Assembly: GCF_000025185.1 (NCBI RefSeq)
Contig: NC_013720.1
Coordinates: 2,294,001-2,358,000, forward strand
DNA: 64,000 nucleotides
Source: Pirellula staleyi DSM 6068
GTDB lineage: Bacteria > Planctomycetota > Planctomycetia > Pirellulales > Pirellulaceae
Direction: 5' to 3'
Shown: positions 19,415-28,700 of the stretch, one piece after another
Position numbering within the stretch: the stretch's first letter is position 1
How the letters are laid out: the number at the start of each line of letters is the position of its first letter
The notes under the pieces: generated by a model
Told to the model about the DNA's origin: nothing
What the model saw: only the letters and a program-made list of their open reading frames with translations
The model's database searches: none
Translations under genes and position numbers: made by a program

Positions 19415-19470
19415 ACCAGCAACCTTCTGCACCCCATGCAGACGCGCTATCCAGGTTACGCTACACCCCG
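19397..19470 (-). tRNA. tRNA-Pro (anticodon GGG)
   Basis: The minus strand folds into a full cloverleaf of 74 nt. The 7-bp acceptor stem CGGGGTG/CACCCCG is perfect. The anticodon stem TCTGC/GCAGA encloses the loop ATGGGGT, giving anticodon GGG. The T-arm is CTGG TTCAAAT CCAG. CCA is not encoded. The 3' end overlaps the end of the recombinase remnant on the other strand. Confidence 0.95.
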
Positions 19471-19771
19471 ATGGTGTTTCTTGAGGAATGAAAGGGGAGG
19501 GTGCTTGTGGAGGCTTAGCCTGTCACAAACATCGCTGGGAAGCGTCTGGAGAAGGGACACTTCACTACCCGACCGGTTCACTCAAGTCCCGAATTATGCC
19601 AGATGGGAAACGTTGCTGCAATGCGGCTAATCAGCTCGTTGCTGCTGGGCATCCGGTACGATGCTTTCAGCCAACAGTCGTGGCATCGAGTGCAGTCGGA
19701 CTCCGCTGCGCTAAGATTGGCCCAGCCGTTGTGCGCGGCAGCGGCGCTGTAACGCTAATTCTCAAAGTAGT
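19471..19771. other. Intergenic region between tRNA-Pro and tssM
   Basis: No gene is supported in these 301 bases. It holds the upstream region of tRNA-Pro (transcribed leftwards) and the downstream region of tssM. No clear terminator stem with a T tract is visible after the tssM stop. Confidence 0.5.
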
Positions 19772-21448
19772 TTAGGAGAATAGTCGTACCAGGAAGACGA
19801 CAAACACCGTAACCAGAATGACCACCGAAGCGAGTCCGCAAAGGATGCCGACAAACTGATAGAGGTCGTTGATTTGGACCGACAGCCGCGTCCATTCCAC
19901 TTCCTCTTGTTCCTCGGTCAGTTTTTCAAAGACCCCGCGCACAAACGCCTGCTGATCTTCGGTGTCGCCGGTGGCGGCGAAGTAACAGCCACTGAAAGCG
20001 ATCGGTTCGGCTGGATTCTTTTGGTTTGATTCGTAGCCAAAGCCCCCGGAGAGAACTTCGCGGAGAACGCCAGCAAGGTTCGAGCGCATCTGGCAGAGCA
20101 GACCGTAGAGTCGCGTATTGCCGGGGCGCGAGAGGGCTTCTGCTTCGCGGAAGAGGGTGTGAATCCAGTCTTCAAAGACCCCGGTGATTTGTCCACAAAG
20201 ATTTGTCACCTGTTCGGCGGTGGCGATCATGCGGACATCGAAGCGGCGACCAAAACGCTGGGTGGCAGCTCGTTCGCGTCCCACGCGGCGAACCAGTTCG
20301 CGAAAGCCACGCTGATTTTGCATGCCGGTGATGAGAGCGGTGACAGGGCAGCGGACCGTGAGTTCGTTTTGAATGATCGTGAGATCGGCGCGCACGGCAC
20401 GCTGCATCTCTTGCGTTTCGCGCTGGGTCGCCTGGAATACGTCGAATGGGAGCAGTGTGAGGACACCATTGAGCGGGCACAAGGGCCGACGTCCGCGACG
20501 CAGGAGTTGGCAAACGTATTCGAGCCGCTGCTGTTGTCGCGACGACTCTTGCGGCGAGAGCAGGGCAGGCTGATCGCTGACCGACGACGAAACGGAGGGG
20601 ACAAAATCGTCTTTGTCGTCGACCTCTTGGCTGCTCGATTGGGCTGAAGCTTCAGCAGCGGCAGCGAGCGATTGTTTTTCCATGACGAACTGATCGAGCA
20701 TGATCGTGCCACGATTGCGTTCGGCCCGTTTGGCGGGTGCGGGTGTCGAGGCCGTGGTGTTGATTGGCGCAACCGGTGCCGGAACTATGTTTTGCGGCAT
20801 CGAGAGGTCGGTGGGTGGCGCGCCCGAAGCGATGAGTTCGTTGCGACGTTTTTCGACGAGCGCCGCAAGCGAACTGGCCCAGCTTGCCTGGGTGCAAAAC
20901 AGATAGATTCCGTCGGGACCGGCATACCAGTGCAGCGGCGCAGGACCATCGGGAAGTTCTCGCATCCGCAGCGCTACGCCCGAGGCTCGCATGAGCGAAC
21001 GTTCCTGATTAATTCCGGGAGTGCCGACAATCAGAAACAAGGGCGCGCTGCTGAGAGAAAGACCGCTCCGCGAAAGTTGCTCGAGCCCCGTTTGCCAGGC
21101 GTAGTCGATATCGGGAAAAGGAGATTTGTCCCCTTCCATCCAGAGTCGAATGGCGTAGTAAAGCACGATTGGAATCGTGATGACGAGCATCACTTCGAGC
21201 GTCACCCGGAGCCACGACATCGAATGTCGCCACGGGACATTGTTGCTATCGACGAGAAAAACGATCCAAACCGTGATCAGCAGAATGGTGAGGACGAGAC
21301 TGGTGAGGCAACTAGCGCAGCCGGCTGTCGTAATCTTGCTGGGCCACGCCATCAGCCGCGCAAAGAACCCGGGCTGAGCGGGCGCTTTCGCCTTCTTCTC
21401 GGGCTTCTTTTCGGGTTTGGTTTCTTCAGCGGGTGCTTCGTCGCTCAT
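19772..21448 (-). CDS. tssM: TssM-like (IcmF) T6SS membrane protein without periplasmic domain
   Basis: TssM anchors the T6SS in the inner membrane and normally reaches the outer-membrane lipoprotein TssJ. This protein has only 558 residues; the family is usually above 1,000. It has a charged tail (1-35), TM1 (about 46-67), TM2 (about 84-102), a cytoplasmic NTPase-like region and TM3 (about 533-556), then ends. The large periplasmic domain is absent. At the Walker A site the sequence is GTPGINQERSL with no Lys, and the TKxD-type motif is TGMQ. IcmF landmarks remain: RRPLCPLNGVLTLLPFDVF and RCPVTALITG. A Ser/Pro/Ala-rich insert (about 225-310) splits the domain. It is last in the leftward order tssK-tssL-tssM. 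Confidence 0.78.
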   Translation of the reverse strand: MSDEAPAEETKPEKKPEKKAKAPAQPGFFARLMAWPSKITTAGCASCLTSLVLTILLITVWIVFLVDSNNVPWRHSMSWLRVTLEVMLVITIPIVLYYAIRLWMEGDKSPFPDIDYAWQTGLEQLSRSGLSLSSAPLFLIVGTPGINQERSLMRASGVALRMRELPDGPAPLHWYAGPDGIYLFCTQASWASSLAALVEKRRNELIASGAPPTDLSMPQNIVPAPVAPINTTASTPAPAKRAERNRGTIMLDQFVMEKQSLAAAAEASAQSSSQEVDDKDDFVPSVSSSVSDQPALLSPQESSRQQQRLEYVCQLLRRGRRPLCPLNGVLTLLPFDVFQATQRETQEMQRAVRADLTIIQNELTVRCPVTALITGMQNQRGFRELVRRVGRERAATQRFGRRFDVRMIATAEQVTNLCGQITGVFEDWIHTLFREAEALSRPGNTRLYGLLCQMRSNLAGVLREVLSGGFGYESNQKNPAEPIAFSGCYFAATGDTEDQQAFVRGVFEKLTEEQEEVEWTRLSVQINDLYQFVGILCGLASVVILVTVFVVFLVRLFS

Positions 21449-21566
21449 GTGACTGCTCGTTCCGCAGATCCGTGGAACTTGTGCTTAAGGATTCAAGTGT
21501 TCTTCAGGAATTACTTGCGATTTTGTGGGGATTTCTTAAGGAGTAAGTTCAAAGTTGTTCAGGACG

Positions 21567-22199
21567 TTATCCGTAAAACAGATACACGGCTGAAGTGGCT
21601 GCAATGAGGATCATGGTGAGTCCCGACCACAGCAAGATCATGCGACCGCGCTGGGGTGGAGCACCGCTGATCTCGCGACGCTTCCCATTCATGTTGGGGC
21701 GACCTTGGCCAAGTCGCACCGACATCGAGGCCTGCTTGGCCCAACTTTCGATGTCGGGAGGGAGTCCCAGATTCTGGATCGAGTAGATCGCTAGTTCGGG
21801 ATCGCGATAGACGCCGCGAAAGCCGAGGACGACACAAACGTAGTAAACTTCCAGCGCATCACGCGACGTGAGTGACGATGCCTCTTTCGCCCGCTCGTAG
21901 AACTGTTCGTAGCAGGTACGAGTGCTGAAGAGTTCGACTTCGAGCACGTTGTTGCTCCACCAATCGCGCCCCTCCCACGGAGCATCGACCAGCATTTCGT
22001 CGGCCCACGAGCAAATGGCATACTTGGCGAGCTGCCAGTCGGGCGAACTGCCGAGAATCGCTTCGGCCTGATCGATGAGTGTGCGAATGCGCAGTCGCTC
22101 ATCTTGCGGGGAGAGTTTTTCCTCGCGCGCAATCCGATCGAGCACCGACAAGATGTGGAGCATGATCGGGTCGACGGCATGGGCAAACTTGGGCGTCAT
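21567..22199 (-). CDS. tssL: T6SS inner-membrane protein TssL (DotU)
   Basis: The 210-residue product matches DotU/TssL, which pairs with TssM in the membrane complex. The N-terminal cytoplasmic helical domain carries typical landmarks: YAICSWADEMLVDAPW near residue 62, LEVELFSTRTCYEQFYERA near 86, and EVYYVCVVLGFRGVYRDP near 117. A single C-terminal membrane helix (about 186-208) ends the protein. No OmpA-like peptidoglycan-binding extension is present. It lies 112 bases after tssK and 118 bases before tssM. Confidence 0.93.
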   Translation of the reverse strand: MTPKFAHAVDPIMLHILSVLDRIAREEKLSPQDERLRIRTLIDQAEAILGSSPDWQLAKYAICSWADEMLVDAPWEGRDWWSNNVLEVELFSTRTCYEQFYERAKEASSLTSRDALEVYYVCVVLGFRGVYRDPELAIYSIQNLGLPPDIESWAKQASMSVRLGQGRPNMNGKRREISGAPPQRGRMILLWSGLTMILIAATSAVYLFYG

Positions 22200-22250
22200 C
22201 AGTGACCGGTCGAAGAAAGCTTCGTGCTATGGCTACTCTGTTTCGCTGTC

Positions 22251-22287
22251 AGTAGCGACGTCGCGCTTGGGGCGAAGCGTCGCTACT
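22251..22287. repeat. Perfect inverted repeat between tssK and tssL
   Basis: AGTAGCGACG (22251-22260) is exactly repeated in inverse as CGTCGCTACT (22278-22287), and inner TCGC/GCGA bases can extend the stem. It sits in the 112-base gap between tssK and tssL on the transcribed minus strand. It could be an RNA hairpin tuning expression within the operon or a member of a dispersed palindromic repeat family. No other copy was seen in the window. Confidence 0.6.
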
Positions 22288-22311
22288 CCAGTGCCGCTAT
22301 CGTAGTGCGAA

Positions 22312-23784
22312 TCACTGTCTGTTGGGAACAGCGAATAGTGCGAACTGCAGCGGCACTTGTTTGCCACGATGCGAGATCACCATTTGGCGTTGGCCCTGCA
22401 GCCGATCGAGGTTCACGATCAGCGAATCCTTCAGACGCATTGCCAGCGTTTGGGTTGCTTGCACATCGCGCCAGGCGGGGGATTCGTTCTTGCTCACCTC
22501 GTAGTAAACCCACTCTTGCTGCACGGGCAGAGCACGAATCGCTCGATCCATCGGATTGAGCCGCACCCCTTCCGCACGCTGTTTGAACAGGATTTCCACC
22601 TGCCGACTGCTACCGAGTTTCCAGTCGAGTTGGCCGGGCGAAAGCAGGTCGCGGATTTCCTGGGTCGTGAGGTCACCCTTGTTCACTCCGACATACCACT
22701 GCCAATCGCTGTTGAACCACTTGGATTCGAGCGAAACTTGCATCCCCAGACCGACACCTTCGAAGTATCGCTGTTCGTACTCGTAGTCGCGCACCATGTT
22801 CAGCAGCGTTTCGATGCGCAGCTTCACGTCGCGGAAAATCTCGCACAGATTGTCGTGATCGTACGGAAGTACGGGATCGGTGCGTCGTTCGGGGGCAAAG
22901 ATCGAGAGTTGACCAACGATGCGGCAAAGCTCGGTGTAGGCCGCGATAGGATGCACCCCTTGCGCGAAGCCGAGAATTGCCAGTGCGTTGTAGGCCGCGT
23001 TGATTTCCGACAGCATCAGCAGACGATCGAGATCGCCCGGATGGCGGCTTTCGAGGCCGACACCGCGGCTGGTGATCTGGCCTGCTAGCACTTCGATTTT
23101 TTGGCCGATGACGTCGTAGATCGAGCGGACAATATCGCGTGCTAAATACTGCCAGGCATCGATCGCCACGACAGGCGGAATATAGCTGTCGTCGAGCTGG
23201 GGTCGCGCGTTGCTGGCGCTCGCACGCTTCACTTGCGCAATTGGCAAGCATTCGTAGCCGGTGCGATCTTGTGTCGAGAGCAGCAGTTTGACGTTGAGAT
23301 TGCGCAGCTCGATTTCTTGCTCGTTGCCACCCATCGCTTCGTCTTGCGAGAGCATGCGCTGCGAGATGTAGCGTGGTGGTGGTTCGGTGTCGGTGGTGTT
23401 GGCGACATTCGCGCGTCCCATTTTCAGTTTGGGAACGGCGAGATAGACCCGCACGACAGGCCGAGCATCGAAAGCTTCTTCGAGGCTCGCGAGCGCTTGA
23501 TTCATCGCTAGCACATCATCGCGCAGATTGAGGCGATCAGGTTCCTCGCCAAACTCTAGCGACACCAGTGTGCCATCTTGCATGCGGGCTTTGAGCACAC
23601 GCACTTCGAATTGATTGTTGGCGAGTGCTTCGCGACTGATATCGAGAGCGACAAGACCATAGTTGTAAGGATGATCCCACTGCTCGCCGGTGGCAGCATG
23701 TTCCGAGGCAGCGCGATCGGCTGCTTGGAAGTGGTGGGGCCTTAGGAAGAGACCTTCGTACCAATGGACCGGTAGATTCCGCAT
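22312..23784 (-). CDS. tssK: T6SS baseplate protein TssK
   Basis: TssK is the trimeric baseplate connector that links the TssF/G wedges to the membrane complex. The 490-residue product begins with the hallmark VHWYEGLFLRPHHFQ and continues with family features such as NYGLVALDIS, a Pro-rich middle with VYLAVPKL, and LARDIVRSIYDVIGQKIEVL. Length is slightly above the usual 440-450. A GAGG motif precedes the ATG at 23784. It is first in the leftward tssK-L-M unit and divergent from the outer-membrane protein gene, with about 220 bases between. Confidence 0.95.
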   Translation of the reverse strand: MRNLPVHWYEGLFLRPHHFQAADRAASEHAATGEQWDHPYNYGLVALDISREALANNQFEVRVLKARMQDGTLVSLEFGEEPDRLNLRDDVLAMNQALASLEEAFDARPVVRVYLAVPKLKMGRANVANTTDTEPPPRYISQRMLSQDEAMGGNEQEIELRNLNVKLLLSTQDRTGYECLPIAQVKRASASNARPQLDDSYIPPVVAIDAWQYLARDIVRSIYDVIGQKIEVLAGQITSRGVGLESRHPGDLDRLLMLSEINAAYNALAILGFAQGVHPIAAYTELCRIVGQLSIFAPERRTDPVLPYDHDNLCEIFRDVKLRIETLLNMVRDYEYEQRYFEGVGLGMQVSLESKWFNSDWQWYVGVNKGDLTTQEIRDLLSPGQLDWKLGSSRQVEILFKQRAEGVRLNPMDRAIRALPVQQEWVYYEVSKNESPAWRDVQATQTLAMRLKDSLIVNLDRLQGQRQMVISHRGKQVPLQFALFAVPNRQ

Positions 23785-24008
23785 GGAGACCTCAGGCTGG
23801 GGAGTAAAGGCACGCCCAAGTTATCAGAAACAGAAAAAAGTGGTAGTTCGTTCGATAAAAGGTGTCGTTACAGCCGATACATCCGGAAAGGTTTGCCTAA
23901 ACTGCACGACCGGTATTGCTAGCGACGATCGAGCTGGCTGATAGCGGCGGTGGAAAGGCAACATGTTCTTCCAGATTAAAAGCTTCGGAACCTGCTGTGG
24001 CTGCACCC

Positions 24009-25922
24009 ATGCCAAAAGCGAGGACGGGAAGTTTGCGAGCGATCGCAAGCTTCGCGTTGCTGCTAGCGACAAGTTCGCTGGCGGCACAGGATCCGTATGC
24101 GCCGGTGGGTGTGCCAGCGGCATATCCTTCATCGGTCCCGGCACCAACGTTTGGCCTGCCGAATCTGCCAGCAGGTCAAATGCCAGCCCGCGTGCAGCCA
24201 GCACCGTATTCGCCGCCCCATGCTGGTAATTGGGTCGCGCCGCCAACTTACGCGAATCTTCCGCCTCAGCAACCACCTGGGGTGCCACAAAGCGGAACCA
24301 GCTTCGTGCCGCCGCTCCCGGCAGCACAGCCTCCAGTGCCCCCCGGCTATGTTCCCCCACAGCCCCCTCGTAGCACGGTGGTCCAGGCCCCTTACTTCGG
24401 CCAGCAAGCCGCTCAGCCCGTTCTTTCAAGCACGTCGCAACCTGCTGTGCAGCAAACAGTGACCGCACAAGCGGCCCCTTCACAGCCTCCAGCATCTGGC
24501 TGGAAGTCGTGGGTTCCAAAACTCCCTTGGAACCCCTGGAACGACGTTGCTCCGAGCGATACACCGGTGGTGGCCCCACCATCAGCTTCCGACCCCCGCA
24601 GCAGTGCGGCGACAGCAATGCCGGTCCCTGGTCGTCCTGGAACCACCCTGGTTCGCATCCCCGATCCGGTCATTTCCCCCACCGGCGAAATCGTCATGCC
24701 GTCGAGTGTCGGCAGCAACTTCGGTGTGCAGCAAGCTGCTTACAGCGAAGATGTTACGTCAGCCGTCGGCACTGGCCCAGTGCGTAATGCCATCGAATGG
24801 GGAACTGTTCACCCCGCCGGATCGGTCCAGCAGGCGTCGGCCCTCCAGCCAGCCATGATGGGTGAGCCTCTCCCCACACCAGCTGGTATGCCCATGCCAG
24901 GGGGTGATTTCATGATGAACAACAGCTTCGGACAGGGGTACACCACCACCTATCAATCCCAACCCGGAGCACCAGATTCTGCTAGCCCCATATTCGGCGA
25001 TCTCTTGGGCGAGCAAGGCTTTACGGAAACCGCGAGCGATGCCTGGCTCGGAGATTGGTCGGACGGATACTACGGCGATCCGGTGCGTGAAGCGGGCATT
25101 GGACGCGAGCGCGTGCAGGCGGCTCCCTTCGAAATCGATATCGCTCAGCCGCAAGCCAGTTTTACGTTCCGCACCCAAGCTGGTTGGAACGTCGGGTTCC
25201 CCGACCGGTCGGAATACTTTTTCGCTAAACCGGGGCGCGGACCAGCGGCCGACACCGGTGCCGATTTCCAAGACTTCCGTTTTCAGCTCGAGGTGGGTGG
25301 TGGGTCGGCTTCGGTGATTACCGATATTCCGATCCGTGTCCTCGATCCGGAAATCAACCCCAACACAACCGGTATCGGCGACATGTCGACCACCGCCAAG
25401 GTGGTATTGATGCAGGGGGGAGACTGGATGATGACCCAGGTGACCAAAACCACGTTCAACAGTGGTAATGCTCGCAAGGGTTTAGGCACGGGGCACGTCT
25501 CGATCGAGCCCGGTATGCTGTTCCGCTATAACTCGAGCGACATCACCTACTGGCATGGCGAACTGAAGGTCAATTTCCCTATCGCGGGTGACCCAGCCCA
25601 CAGCGGACAAGTTCTGAAGTGGGGCATTGGTGTCAGCCATGTGATCTACGAAACCGATGCCTTTGCCATCATTCCGACGTTTGAGTACACCAACATGTGG
25701 TTCCTCGATGGTGGGCAAACGGTGATCGATCCGCCGCTTCCTAACACCATCATCGATGTCGATGGCGACGGTCTCTCGTACTTCACCGAAGGGGCCCGCC
25801 TCATTTTCGATACCGGTGGAGATCTCGGTTTGATGGAGGTCGGCATCTGTGCTCAGCAGCAGATCGGTTCGCTGGGCTATCTCGATGCGATGCTGAAGTT
25901 CGACCTGCGATTCATCTACTAG
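24009..25922 (+). CDS. Pro-rich outer-membrane protein (putative beta-barrel transporter)
   Basis: Started at the ATG at 24009, the product has 637 residues and a signal peptide (RAIASFALLLATSSLAAQ). Residues about 20-210 are extremely Pro/Ala/Gln-rich and low in complexity. They are followed by a variable middle and a C-terminal portion (about 370-637) of alternating beta strands ending in ...KFDLRFIY, an outer-membrane barrel signature with a C-terminal aromatic. I cannot name the family with certainty. It lies between the divergent tssK operon and tssA. Because no TssJ lipoprotein is present, a role as outer-membrane partner of this T6SS is conceivable, but that is inference from position only. 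Confidence 0.7.
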   Translation: MPKARTGSLRAIASFALLLATSSLAAQDPYAPVGVPAAYPSSVPAPTFGLPNLPAGQMPARVQPAPYSPPHAGNWVAPPTYANLPPQQPPGVPQSGTSFVPPLPAAQPPVPPGYVPPQPPRSTVVQAPYFGQQAAQPVLSSTSQPAVQQTVTAQAAPSQPPASGWKSWVPKLPWNPWNDVAPSDTPVVAPPSASDPRSSAATAMPVPGRPGTTLVRIPDPVISPTGEIVMPSSVGSNFGVQQAAYSEDVTSAVGTGPVRNAIEWGTVHPAGSVQQASALQPAMMGEPLPTPAGMPMPGGDFMMNNSFGQGYTTTYQSQPGAPDSASPIFGDLLGEQGFTETASDAWLGDWSDGYYGDPVREAGIGRERVQAAPFEIDIAQPQASFTFRTQAGWNVGFPDRSEYFFAKPGRGPAADTGADFQDFRFQLEVGGGSASVITDIPIRVLDPEINPNTTGIGDMSTTAKVVLMQGGDWMMTQVTKTTFNSGNARKGLGTGHVSIEPGMLFRYNSSDITYWHGELKVNFPIAGDPAHSGQVLKWGIGVSHVIYETDAFAIIPTFEYTNMWFLDGGQTVIDPPLPNTIIDVDGDGLSYFTEGARLIFDTGGDLGLMEVGICAQQQIGSLGYLDAMLKFDLRFIY

Positions 25923-26611
25923 TCTCCAGCTAACGAACAGCAACTTGACGCATGGCATTTGATTGCTCAAATCACCACGCGATTTGGTCTGGTTTTGCCA
26001 CTAATGGGGTGGCTGTTCGTGGCCCTTAAGGACCGCTTTCCGGGGCTGCGAAATCGGTGGGATCGATGCTGTGGCAGCGATCGTGCCAATTGAGCGAATT
26101 TTTCGTGATCGCTGCTTGTTTTTGCAACCTGCGAGGTTTAGAAACTAGCGCAGATACGGTCTTTTGCGGCAAATCCCCCTTCCACGTCAACGATGACAGC
26201 TTCGCTTGGAAGCTGCTCCCGGAGGCGTACTTGATCGACATTCTTGGGTGGCATGCAAACATCTGGGGACGCGCCGCAGCAAGGGATTGCGTAGGTTTCA
26301 TAAGGTTTTTTGAGCAGTAAGTGCTGCGACGACTAGGGAAGCTAAGTTGCCCCTGCAAAGGCATCTCGCGAGCGACTCGGTTTCTATTTTTTCCAGAAAC
26401 TTGGTGCACGATTCCCAATAGAACGCGGTGCTCGACGAACCCTGTGTGAACAATTTCTGGACTTCGAAAAAAACCATTTGCTGCGCTCTTGCGTGCCTTA
26501 CGCATAACGTAGAGTTGGTGCCAACGAAGTCTGGGACGACGAGGAATTGCCAGCGACGGATTGCAACTGTGGAGACAGTAAATTCTTGGAAGGGCTAGTG
26601 CCACACCCGAC
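25923..26611. other. Long intergenic region upstream of tssA
   Basis: These 689 bases contain one minus-strand ORF of 198 codons (26026-26622) that overlaps the tssA start and has shadow-like composition rich in Arg and Ser. I see no tRNA, terminator with a T tract, or repeat. The tssA promoter is presumably here. Confidence 0.45.
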
Positions 26612-27706
26612 ATGATTAGCAACCTAGATATCGATAAACTCCTCGCGCCAATCTCCGAAGATTCGCCGTGTGGAGAGAACCTTGAGTACGACGCCGACTA
26701 TGCCGAAATGGCAAAGGCAGCCGAAGGAAAAGGGGACCAGCAGTTCGGAAAAACGGTGATTGCCGCCGAAGAACCTGACTGGAAAACCGTTCGTTCCCTC
26801 GCCGTTTCGCTCCTCGGTCGATCAAAAGATCTCCGAATTGCCGACTTCCTGACGCGAGCCTCGATTCGTCTCGATGGCCTCCCAGGACTTCACGGCGGAC
26901 TCTCCGTTATTCACGGTCTCTGCGAGCGATTCTGGCCGACCGTTCACCCGCAACTCGATCCCGACGACGACAACGATCCCACGATCCGCGTCAACACGAT
27001 CGCCACGCTGTGCGATCCCCTCACCACCCTCAAAGCTGTCCGCGAAATGCCGTTTGTGAAGAGCAAACTGGGCATGTTCAGCTACCGCGACCTGCTGGTG
27101 GCTCGTGGCGAAATGCCCCCGCCAGCGTCGGGCAACAAAACAGAAATGTCGTCGCTCGATGCCGCTTTTGCCGAGTGCGACCCGAATCTTTTGCTATCGC
27201 TGGCCGAGAGTGCCAAAGAGTGTTTGCGGCTGTCGATGGGCATCGAAGCTGTCGTGACCGATCAGGTGGGGACGTCGAACGCTCCCAACCTCGAAGACCT
27301 CACCGACATGCTGCGGGGCATCAACAAGCACCTGCAAGATCGTGTCCAGCAGCGCGGGCTCAATAAGCAACCCGAGCCAGAACCGGTGGAAGAGGATGCC
27401 CCGGCGGAGTCGTCCAGCGGATCAACGGCTACAGCTTCAACATCGGCCTCTCAACCTATGCGAATCACTGGCGAAATCAGCAGCCGCGAAGATGTCATTC
27501 GAACGATCGACAAGATCTGCGAATACTACCGCCGCTACGAACCATCGAGCCCTGTCCCGTTGTTTCTGAATCGTGCCAAGCGTTTGGCGTCGAAGAGCTT
27601 TCTCGACATCTTGCGAGATCTCACTCCCGATGCCTTGTCGCAAGCTCTTTCGCTCGGAGGTATCTCCGATGCGAGCGAGTTGCAGGCCGATGACGACGAT
27701 ATGTAA
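26612..27706 (+). CDS. tssA: T6SS assembly-cap protein TssA (ImpA)
   Basis: TssA primes tube and sheath polymerisation. The 364-residue product has the ImpA N-terminal domain (residues about 8-180), with the conserved PISEDSPCGENLEYD, a PDWKTVRSLAVSLL segment and GLPGLHGGLSVIHGLCERFWPTVHP. An acidic/Ser-rich linker (about 255-290) leads to the C-terminal motif RRYEPSSPVPLFLNRAKRL, which marks the short ring-forming TssA class. It starts the rightward tss gene set; tssB follows after a 394-base gap. Confidence 0.94.
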   Translation: MISNLDIDKLLAPISEDSPCGENLEYDADYAEMAKAAEGKGDQQFGKTVIAAEEPDWKTVRSLAVSLLGRSKDLRIADFLTRASIRLDGLPGLHGGLSVIHGLCERFWPTVHPQLDPDDDNDPTIRVNTIATLCDPLTTLKAVREMPFVKSKLGMFSYRDLLVARGEMPPPASGNKTEMSSLDAAFAECDPNLLLSLAESAKECLRLSMGIEAVVTDQVGTSNAPNLEDLTDMLRGINKHLQDRVQQRGLNKQPEPEPVEEDAPAESSSGSTATASTSASQPMRITGEISSREDVIRTIDKICEYYRRYEPSSPVPLFLNRAKRLASKSFLDILRDLTPDALSQALSLGGISDASELQADDDDM

Positions 27707-28100
27707 CGCGACAAAAACAGCGTTGCCGACGTGACAGTTCAGAGAGATGGATCGGACTGATAGAGCCTGCTGAATAGCGTAGAGATCCCATAATCCTGTC
27801 AATGCGAATTACAGGAGCTTGTCGCACAGCTCATGCGAGCGTTATCGCTTGTCTAGCCTGCGAGAGCCCTTGTAGCTTGCAAAGTTGATAGAGGCCTCAG
27901 GTTTTCGCGTGGTTTCCTCGTCGGACGACCCCGGAACTGAGGACTTTAGCGGAATAAAACAACTGATCGTCGGCTGCGGTAACTCGAGCACGATCCAAAA
28001 CATCCATTCTCACGGTCGTGTTGCTAGCGAGCCTAAATACTGGCATAGTTTCGCGCCGATGAGGAGCAGCAAGTCATCCCCCAAGTAAAGGAGCCTTACC
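27707..28100. other. Intergenic region tssA-tssB
   Basis: No gene or clear terminator is seen in 394 bases. The length suggests that tssB has its own promoter. The last bases hold AAAGGAG at 28086-28092, which sets the TTG start of tssB. Confidence 0.45.
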
Positions 28101-28613
28101 TTGGCCAAAACCAGCAGCCAGAAGTTCATTGCACGAAACCGTGCCCCTCGCGTGCAGATCGAATACGATGTGGAAGTTTACGGAGCTGAGAAAAAAGTTC
28201 AGCTTCCGTTTGTGATGGGCGTGATGGCCGACTTGTCGGGTAAGCCTGCTGAACCTCTGGCCGCAGTGGCTGATCGCAAGTTCCTCGAGATCGACGTCGA
28301 CAACTTCGACGAACGCCTCAAGAGCATGAAGCCCCGCGTGGCATTCAACGTCCCCAACACCCTCACCGGTGAAGGCAATGTGGCCGTTGATATCACCTTC
28401 GAGAGCATGGACGACTTCTCACCCGCTGCGGTGGCACGCAAGGTGGAAGCGCTCAACAAGCTGCTCGAAACCCGCACGCAGCTGGCCAACCTGCTGACGT
28501 ACATGGACGGCAAGAGTGGCGCCGAAGACCTCATCGGCAAGGTCCTCAAAGATCCTTCGCTGTTGCAAGCTCTGGCCTCGGCTCCCAAGCCGGAAGCCCC
28601 CGCTGCTGAATAA
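28101..28613 (+). CDS. tssB: T6SS contractile sheath small subunit TssB
   Basis: TssB pairs with TssC to form the contractile sheath. The 170-residue protein shows the ImpB signature: ARNRAPRVQIEYDVEVYG at the N-terminus, LPFVMGVMADLSGKP, KFLEIDVDNFDERLKSMKPR, and the C-terminal LLTYMDGKSGAEDLI helix. The start is a TTG at 28101 with a strong AAAGGAG eight bases before. tssC follows after 87 bases. Confidence 0.96.
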   Translation: MAKTSSQKFIARNRAPRVQIEYDVEVYGAEKKVQLPFVMGVMADLSGKPAEPLAAVADRKFLEIDVDNFDERLKSMKPRVAFNVPNTLTGEGNVAVDITFESMDDFSPAAVARKVEALNKLLETRTQLANLLTYMDGKSGAEDLIGKVLKDPSLLQALASAPKPEAPAAE

Positions 28614-28700
28614 TTCCCTGCAAGGCGTTGGTGGCTCGCGTCGAGCCCCCGCTGTTGCTCCACAATTCAAAGCCTTCCACTTCCGGTCGGAGTATTCAAG

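Noticed and set aside
26026-26622. 198-codon minus-strand ORF upstream of tssA
   Set aside because: It overlaps the tssA start and has Arg/Ser-rich shadow composition.
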